Positions 56,808-64,000 of a stretch of DNA of 64,000 nt are shown here, piece by piece. Origin of the DNA: Pestalotiopsis fici W106-1 (taxonomy: Eukaryota > Ascomycota > Sordariomycetes > Amphisphaeriales > Sporocadaceae); NCBI RefSeq assembly GCF_000516985.1, contig NW_006917095.1, forward strand, positions 2,299,077-2,363,076. The letters are read 5' to 3'. The position numbers and the translations under genes are program-made. How positions within the stretch are numbered: the first letter of the stretch is position 1; each line of letters starts with the position of its first letter. The notes beneath the pieces were generated by a model that saw nothing but the letters and a program-made list of their open reading frames with translations, ran no database searches and was not told where the DNA came from.

Positions 56808-57252
56808 TGTGTCTGGGAGTTGTGGTGGTTGGAAGAATTGGGAATCGAACAAATGATTCCTTTCCCCAAGAAACGGCCGCCTCGCGTTGGAAGGCTCACA
56901 AAAAGTTCGAGAACCACGATTTGGGTGCACGTGCCACAATCCAATGCCAATGTCCATGGAAATCCGGAGCCAAAAAAAACACTCTCTCCACAATGGAATA
57001 CGGCCCCACCATAAGGGGACAACCACCCCCCAGGCTAGCTCGTTCCGCAAGCTCTCAACTCGCAGAGGGGACCGCCCGTGATGCGCCGTGTTGAACATCG
57101 GAACCCGTACGCTGGGGCCGGGGATAATTCGAATCACGAAATGACAAGTTGCGCCCAACTCGAATGATACCCATGATATTCCAATAACGAAACTCTTCGA
57201 CACACATCACTTACAACACTGGCCTTCAGCACGATTGCGTCGACCGCTCACC
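56808..57252. promoter_or_regulatory. Divergent promoter region of mrpl31 and trs20
   Basis: The 445 bases between start codons of two divergently transcribed housekeeping genes. No TATA box is evident. The trs20 ATG has a strong context (CTCACCATGTC). Confidence 0.5.
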
Positions 57253-57862
57253 ATGTCATACTACTTCGTCATCGTCGGCACGCAGGACAACCCGCTGTTC
57301 GAGCACGAGTTTGGAACCTCGAAGCAGGGCGGCGATGGGCAGTCGCGCTTTAGCGAGGAGTCGCGGCACATGAACCAGTTCATCGTGCACTCGTCCCTAG
57401 ACATTGTGGAAGAGGTGCAATGGGGAACCAGCCAAATGTACGTCGGTCACGATTTCCATTCAAGTCCTTCACGAACATGGGCGCAACAGGGAGCAGTCAA
57501 ACCAGAAATACAGCGAGACTAACTTTTTGACCTCTCATCCGGCCAGGTACCTCAAGCACGTCGACCGCTTCTTCAACTCGTACATTTCCTGCTTCGTAAC
57601 CCCCAGCAACATCAAGTTCCTGCTGCTGCACCAGCCCGTACAGCCCTCGGCCGCCTCGTCGTCGTCGGCTCGCTCCTCGAGCACCAGCATCGCCGCCAAC
57701 CCGACCTCGCCGCAGACCGAAGAGGCCGTCCGCAGCTTCTTTACTGAAGTCTACGAGAACTGGGTAAAGGCCTGCATGAGTCCCTTTTACCGCGTCAACA
57801 TGGAGGTCACGAGTCCCGTCTTTCGGCAGCGCGTTGCCGCCGCGGGGAGAAAGTACCTGTAA
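57253..57862 (+). CDS. trs20: TRAPP complex subunit Trs20 (sedlin, TRAPPC2)
   Basis: Longin-fold core subunit of the TRAPP complexes that activate Rab1/Ypt1 and tether ER-Golgi and autophagy vesicles. Two exons (57253-57437 and 57547-57862) give 166 residues. The N-terminus YYFVIVGTQDNPLFEHEF and the block FIVHSSLDIVEEVQW are diagnostic of the sedlin family, and the joint gives TSQMYLKHVDRFFNSYISCF, continuous with family sequence. FTEVYENWVKACMSPFY and the ending FRQRVAAAGRKYL complete the longin fold. A Ser/Ala-rich insert (~110-128) lies in a loop. The intron is 109 bases with a GTACGT donor. Confidence 0.95.
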
Positions 57863-58516
57863 AAGCTGTTCTTTCGTAGGAAACAGCAAATACAGGGCCA
57901 TTTCAACGATATTATGATCCCTAAAAGCTCGGTCATGCTCTTCAACCCAGAGTGTCATGCAGACTGCTTGCGTGGCGGCGTTGATAGCGTTGGACACCAT
58001 AAGCCGTATACTTGCTCAGAGGCATGAGGATTCTCATTGCGCTCTGGCAAGGGCTTGGAAAAAGTGAACGGTACACTCAAGACGGGAGATAGAAGTTAAT
58101 GATTCCATCGAGCCTGGCGTTACGGAGTTCAGGTAGACAATAGCCACGACAGAATATCATGGTCACATGTACGGTACTTTCGAGTGCAGTCGCCTCGAAT
58201 TCCGCCATCACATAGTTTTATCACGGATAGAGGAATGAAGACGTCGCTATTGTTTGTTCTTATTGACGCCGCCGAAGCAAAGCGCGAGTTGATTCAGTAT
58301 CATGTAATTTAGTTTGCGTGGCTATGCTTTAGTCGGCTCATCCAGTCTGGATCCTGAGCTCGACAACGCCCATTCGCAATTATTCAAATCATACGCAAAA
58401 CCATAATCCCCCTTTGTGCAAAAGTCCAAAACGCCAGTAGTGTATCATGCCAACCATTACCGCAAATCGCAGAATTGAGAGAACTCCCGTGGGAGACAAT
58501 GCAAGAGTTGCATCGC
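57863..58516. other. Intergenic region between converging genes
   Basis: Contains the 3' ends of trs20 and of the histone H4 gene. No gene or repeat is seen. Confidence 0.6.
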
Positions 58517-59109
58517 TTAACCACCGAAACCGTACAGGGTGCGGCCCTGGCGCTTGAGGGCGTAGACAACGTCAAGCGAGGTGACGGTCTTGCGCTTGGC
58601 GTGCTCAGTATAGGTGACAGCGTCACGGATGACACCCTCAAGGAAGGACTTCAGGACACCACGGGTCTCCTCGTAGATCACTGTGAAGAAAAGGATTAGC
58701 GTCCGATGGGTATAGTAAACTTGAATGGGTGACTTACTGGCAGAGATACGCTTGACACCACCACGACGAGCGAGACGTCGGATAGCGGGCTTGGTGATAC
58801 CCTGGATGTTGTCACGAAGAATCTTTCGGTGGCGCTTGGCACCACCCTTTCCGAGACCCTTTCCGCCCTTGCCGCCTATGAAGATGATGCGTTAGTTTGT
58901 TGAGAGAATGACATGGCAATGTGGCAATACACGATGCATCAGGGGTCGCGTCGTAATGTTGTGGTGGGGTATGGATGAAGTAGGCGCGTCATATTGGAAG
59001 CCATCACCACACCCCACCAAGATCACTCAACGGCAACGAGGTCTGATGCAACGCGTAGTTGCGATGCAAATAGAGACGCGAGAATAGTATGCAACTTACG
59101 TCCAGTCAT
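58517..59109 (-). CDS. Histone H4
   Basis: Core nucleosome histone. Three exons (59109-59100, 58875-58738, 58680-58517) give exactly 103 residues, the universal length counting the initiator Met. The first exon is only ten bases (ATG ACT GGA C) and is followed by a 224-base intron. The tail [20 protein letters not shown], the RISAMIYEE joint and the end [12 protein letters not shown] are all as expected; nothing departs from the canonical H4 that I can see. Codons are strongly biased to C/T-ending forms, as in highly expressed genes. No H3 gene lies beside it, so this is probably the solitary second H4 copy that many filamentous fungi carry besides a divergent H3-H4 pair. Confidence 0.97.
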
Positions 59110-60560
59110 TTTGATTAATGGGGTTGAGTGCGAATGTGTTTAGTTGATGGGAAAGTGGATGCACTTGATGACGCGATGGTCGATTGTTGATGAAATTGAT
59201 GTTGGCTTTGATTGCTGTAAAGGGGAAGGGAGGAGAAACGGGAGAAGGGCGAGGTTCCTGGGGGCTTTGGATTTATTTGTGAGGGACACAGCAGTTACTG
59301 ATTGTGCAGCCTTGGGTTGCGACTGATTTGGCGGGTTTGCTGAAGCACTAGTCTGCTTTGGGGTGGTAATTGCCCGTTGTTTTAAAAAATCAGCGCCTGC
59401 CTGGGGGTCGCTCTTTTTAATTCCTATCGAGTCTCTGATCCGGGGTGCAGGAGCTTCCGTTTTTTGGCTGTTATTTTGCTGTGTTTTTCGGGCGGATAAC
59501 CGAGTCTAAAAATGGCCCGTGCACGCGCTACTGTCTATGCAGGTCCATATATAACGACGCGACTCTGTCCAATCGGGTCTGTGCGTCGTCGCTTCAACAA
59601 CAATAGTCGGTCTACTATTCGCGACTGGACGTGAACTCATAACCAACATTGCACACAAAGTATCATCTCGTCCTTGCTCCAACATCGGGCCTTACTATAT
59701 ATATTATTGGAATCGACAAGATTGTATCGATTGATATGATGAGGGTAGACTGGGCTTTGCTCGTCATGTTTCTTCACCTAAGCATCATTTGATCAATCAG
59801 ATCTCCTAGCTTGATTAGTGCTGGAGCTGAGGTAAGCTGACTAAAGACATGGAGACTACTGCACGCCTTGTCCTTTGTTCAATTCTCCTCTTTTGTTGGA
59901 ATAAATGCCTCGGAATTCAGCTGCGGTGCGGAATGTTCATGTAGTGGAATACGAAGCCTGAAGCCATCTGGCCCAAGTCAGCATACGTCTTGAACCACAT
60001 GCTTGGTCCCCACGATTATACTACTTGAACCCCATGTGCTAGACAGATCCCCCGCCAGGAAACCTTGGCTAGCACATTTATAGTCGTTTTATCGTTTTAT
60101 GAACCCGGGAAATGCAAAAATCATGTATCACCTCTCTCTGGTATTCTTATAGTATATGCTCTTGAAGACAGTTGTCGTCAATTCTTTCTCATCCAGCCCC
60201 AAAGGCGTCCTAACGCAGCTTTCTTAATTTACATATCCACAATCCTGTGTGATACTGCTACCTGTAAACAAGATGACCGGCTGCCATGTGCAGGCCAACT
60301 CTAAGCCCTGACATTCAATGCGACTCCGAATTGTTTCCTCCTGTTGATCCCAGAACGCCTTTGCGATGCCAAACCAATATCATGCTCAGACAATAAGTCA
60401 TTCTGTCTGATCTCGTCACCTCATAATCCTAGTCTGGACAGAAATCGCACATTCTCTCCAGACTTTGCCAAGAACCGATACCATGCTGCTGAAAAGATGC
60501 ATACACAAAAGGGAGCTCATTCCCAACATGCAGTTTCATGCAAGACTCAACACATTAGTA
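59110..60560. other. Intergenic region with histone H4 promoter
   Basis: Contains the upstream region of the minus-strand H4 gene and the 3' end of cdc27. A TATATAACG string (59547-59556) and a CCAAT string (59569-59573) lie about 440-465 bases from the H4 start codon. No gene is supported; short frames near 60065 and 60344 lack features. Confidence 0.5.
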
Positions 60561-63104
60561 TCATGCCATCATGGAGTCGTCGTAGCCTTCCTCGTCTTCC
60601 AGGCTTTCAATTGCCTCTTTGATTTGTTGATTTGCCTAAGAGCACCAGTTAGCGTTCGAGTATCTTCGGTCAGCATGAGAGGGGAGCCGAAATACCTTTG
60701 GATCCAAGTTCAAAGCAATAGTATAGTGCCTAATGGCAGCGCCGTTGTCGCCAAGGCATTTGTACAATTTACCAAGGAGGAAATGCACCGTGGCCTCATC
60801 GGGCGCAAGGTCCTTTAGAATTTCGAGCTCCGTCTGTGCAGCTTCAAACTGACCAAGTGCCAATAGGGCACGTGCCTTCTTGTATCGTGTTTGGGCAGCA
60901 TTCGGTGCCAGCTCCGTGGCTTTGCTGAAGTATTGCAACGCCTGTACAGTTTGGCGCTGCTTCTCCAAGACGTTTCCGATGCAACAAATCAGAACAGCAT
61001 TCGTGGGGTTGATGACTGATGCAGAATGGAAGTGCGCGTATGCCTTGTCGTAATTACCAAGCTTTTCATACACGCGTCCAATGCCATAGTATGCATTGTA
61101 ATGACGTCGATCCGCCGATATAGCCTGGCGGTAGGCCGTGAGAGCCTTGTCGTATTCTTCATTAGCGACATGTTCGTGGCCCTGCAAGGTATATGCGTAG
61201 GCAAACTTGGGATTGAGCTGCGTGGCGCGCTTGAAGCACCGAAGCGCTTGTTCGTGGTCGCGAGCTAAAGACCATGCATTCCCCAGTGCACACCATGCTT
61301 GTGGACTATTCCACGAGGAGTCAACTAGCTCGTGTGCCAAAAAGGACAAGTCGATTTCTCGCTTGAGGAACCACAGGATAGTCGAGTAGACCTCCATATC
61401 TTCAATCCGAGAAGGCGCCAAAACGCGCAGTTTCCTGTAGCATTCCTCGGCCTTTGCATATGACGCTTGCTCATAGTAGGCTCGACCCATCTGTGATAAT
61501 ACCCAAGGCGTGTTCTTATGACCCGAAGGCAGTGAGTTGTACGCCACCAGGGCATCTGAGCATTGAAACTGTGACAAAGCGAGATAACCAGAGCCGAAAG
61601 CCTTCAAGAGACCGAGGAGGGATTTCAAGGCCTCTTCTACCTTGGCAGCTTCTGGCTCGACGGTTTTCACTGCCGGGGGTGGTGGATGTAACTCCTTTAC
61701 TCTAGGTGCCTCGGCGTGGTCAACGTCCATCCCATGATCTTCTACCGGTTTCCGGTTCCCGCTTACGGCCCTGCCGACACTTGCTCCGGCAGCAGAGGTC
61801 GGTCGCATGATCCTTGAAATTGGGGGCCTAGCCTTCTTCAATTCTCGCGCAGGAACAGCGCCGACCGTTGCGGCTCCCGAGTTGGTCCTTGTGCTGGTAC
61901 CTTTGAACATGTTGATTCTTGTACTTCGTCTTGGCGGTGCTCCAGGTTCTTCAGACTGTTGCCGTGGCTGGACAGGTTGGCCGGAGACAGTTCGCTTCCT
62001 CTCGATACCAGAAACTGCTGCCGAGGCGGAAGCTCTCAACATATGGGGATGTGATGGTTCTACAGACTGCTCTTCCTGCACCTTTTCCTGCTGCCGCTGT
62101 GTGCGCCTCGTCCCGAGTCGGTAGCCCACCCTGGGCGGCGCATCTGCTATATTTGAGGATTCGGTTGCCGCGGCAGTTTTGGTCTTTCGAGGTGCTCCGT
62201 GGGCCGGCGGTTCAGGAGGATATCCTGTCCGAGCAATGTACGGAGCATCAATATTGGTCGTCAACGGCGCGTCTAGGCCATCTGGCACTGGTATCGTGCT
62301 GCCAGCCATTCTGGAACGTGCCGCACTAATCTTCAGCATGAAATCGTTCTCTGTAATCGACGTCGAAAGCAGATTGTTGCCTGTGAGAGCGTCACTATCC
62401 GTGGATTTGTGGGGCTCAAATGGATCCGATGGTCCATGGTTCAGATTTCGTTGTGTTGCTTTCCTGGATATCGGAACCTCGGGTGCATTGGTGCCATTTT
62501 GCTCCGATAGGACACCACTTGTCTGATCTGATTCGAACCCTTGAAGAAGCGTCTCATTCAGTTTGAAAACATTTTGTGTCCTAATGGTTGCACCCATGTC
62601 ACATAATGCAGTAAAAGCATCCCACATGAAGGGATTGATTTTCAACGACTCCTCAAAGCACGAAATGGCCTTTTTCTTGTCGTCATATGCTCGGTACAGC
62701 TTGCCAAGCAAGCAGGCGACGCTGGCAGAATCGGGATTCGAAGCCCGAGTTGAAGGGCCGTGTTTACCAAAGCTGAATTTATTGGTCCATAGTCCTCTAG
62801 ACTTTTCCAGGGCCGCGATGCCATCCCTATAGCGCTCGAGGACAAGGCAAGCTTGAGCGAATATATATGCGCAACCTAAATGTACGCCCCGGTAGCCAAG
62901 AGGTTTGCTGAACTCGTGCGCGGAGCGGTAGTCGCCCAGACGAAAGTAACTGAGGGAGACGAGGTAGGCGGTTTCGCTGGAGCGCGGATCGTGGGCAACA
63001 AGTCTCTCGGCGTAGAATAGGGCATTCTCGTAATTGATATTGTCGAGATGATAGTAAATAAGCTGTCTCAGCTGGCCTGTCACGGCCTGTGCTGAGAGCC
63101 CCAT
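60561..63104 (-). CDS. cdc27: APC/C subunit Cdc27 (APC3, BimA/Nuc2)
   Basis: TPR scaffold of the anaphase-promoting complex; it receives the IR tail of Cdc20/Cdh1 and Doc1 and so drives securin and cyclin destruction. Two exons (63104-60696 and 60635-60561) give 827 residues. The N-terminal TPR array begins LRQLIYYHLDNINYENALFY cut at residue ~10-30, with YLVSLSYFRLGDYRSA next. A disordered Pro/Arg/Ser region covers ~190-480. The C-terminal TPRs include PQAWCALGNAWSLARDHEQA, YNAYYGIGRVYEKLGNYDKA and HFLLGKLYKCLGDNGAAIRH. A small last exon, after AAG|GTATTT...CTTAG, adds ANQQIKEAIESLEDEE and the acidic end typical of the family; without it the protein would end in unrelated residues. The start is the first ATG; an upstream GTG at 63116 was not chosen. 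Confidence 0.95.
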
Positions 63105-64000
63105 GACGAACGTCACTCGTGATGATTAGGGCGGTGCAAAAACACGGAGGCTATTTGTGTATGGCCATGAGGTGCCGTGGACACAGTCGGTACGGGCGTG
63201 TGGAAATGGTCAACCGTTTCCTGCAAATGTATCGAGCCCGCTGTTGTGGGCCGGGTTACAGCGACACAAACTGTGCAGGCGAGTCTCCGTGTCTGTGAAC
63301 GCGGCGGCAAGACGTCCAAGAGGGATCGAGCGATGTGGTGCGAAGGTTGGATGAATGTGCTGGATTGAAAGTCGTGGTTGGAATATGGCAACCTAGAGCA
63401 CGGCCTTGGCCAGTCGGGTAGGCTCTTGGTTGTAGTGGACGAGGACGAGGGCTGGCGCAAAGTCCTGTTCGCTGCTTCCTCGCTCACGCATCTGAGGCGA
63501 CGTGCGTGCACCAAAATCGAAGGTTGGGCACGAGAGTTGCTGGCCCGTTACTGCATGTCGGTTTGTCCGGGGCGTAGGATTTCGAGATTTGACCGCTCCT
63601 TTTTAGCAGATGAGAGTCCTCTAGACTGTTCTCTGCAAGTGACCTATGGGCAGCCTCCACGATCGTCATCCAGGAGAGAAAAAATGACCTGCTCTCTGTC
63701 GCTTGCAGGCTGAAGTCAAAAAGGTGGCATGGATAACATTGAACCGTCGACAGGCGTTCCCTGGTTGCCGTCCGAGCTTCTCAATGTTGTGGTAGAAGCG
63801 CCAAACATGCCTGTGATTGGTTGGGCGCCTGCCTGGAACCGGCCGCCCAAGTTTCCAAGACCCCGGTGCTGTGGCCGCCCAGCAACAATCAATCAATCGG
63901 GAGGGATGCGGGCGCCTAACCGTAAAAAGTCTAATACGTCCCATTAGCCACTCGCACGACCTGGTTTGGATTCAGTCCGCCCGAATCCCACTTCAGCCTC
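63105..64000. other. Upstream region of cdc27, no gene seen to the window edge
   Basis: Must contain the cdc27 promoter. Frames of up to 133 codons on both strands have no recognisable features or consistent codon bias. A gene beginning beyond 64000 cannot be excluded. Confidence 0.5.

Noticed and set aside
56841..56850. GGAATCGAAC, a minus-strand B-box-like string near the mrpl31 start
   Set aside because: No T stem or cloverleaf can be formed; it lies in a promoter region.
60636..60695. Uninterrupted C-terminus of Cdc27 reading through the last intron
   Set aside because: It replaces the conserved acidic Cdc27 end with unrelated residues, while the GTATTT-CTTAG splice restores it.
1..64000. 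CRISPR arrays, insertion sequences, operons or ribosome-binding sites
   Set aside because: None seen, and none is expected in a fungal nuclear sequence; no intact transposase or reverse transcriptase was found either.

Overview
The window is nuclear DNA of a filamentous ascomycete. The evidence is short GT-AG introns with CTAAC/CTGAC-like branch sites, monocistronic genes on both strands, and fungus-specific families (Zn2Cys6 factor, CFEM/Pth11-type receptor, LysM protein, subgroup-C chitinase). The abundant TACC/TAGG microsatellites and the LysM-chitinase pair suggest Sordariomycetes, probably Hypocreales; this placement is inference. All exon joints below were read by eye from splice signals, reading phase and family resemblance.

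Layout. 1-364: broken fragment of a separase paralogue. 0.5-8 kb: D-xylulokinase, a cation diffusion facilitator of the mitochondrial MMT type, a class II (SIRT4-like) sirtuin and a small mitochondrial-type membrane protein. 8.6-14.8 kb: intact separase on one uninterrupted reading frame. 14.8-26.2 kb: an 11.4 kb stretch with no supportable gene, rich in microsatellites, ending at a 1123-residue Zn2Cys6 transcription factor (26.2-29.6 kb). 31.3 kb: a small unknown protein. 33.9-42.0 kb: a cell-wall and possible toxin locus, with a secreted five-LysM protein divergent from a GH18 chitinase, and convergent with the chitinase a cytosolic-looking unknown protein. 44.5-46.5 kb: a CFEM-domain receptor. 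48.9-63.1 kb: a dense housekeeping block with a proline-rich unknown protein, Nup82, Cbc2, mitochondrial ribosomal protein L31, Trs20, histone H4 and Cdc27/APC3.

How they fit together. Separase and Cdc27 act in one pathway: APC/C destroys securin and so releases separase at anaphase. They lie about 46 kb apart here with no sign of joint regulation. The most interesting locus is 33.9-42.0 kb. The chitinase reads as secretion signal, chitin-binding modules, GH18, a hydrophobic alanine-rich stretch, and then a C-terminal domain carrying two motifs of NucA/NucB-type DNases. That order resembles yeast zymocin and bacterial polymorphic toxins. The adjacent 277-residue protein has weak features of SMI1/KNR4 (SUKH) proteins, a family that includes immunity proteins against nuclease toxins. 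A fungal toxin-immunity module is therefore a testable hypothesis, not a demonstrated fact.
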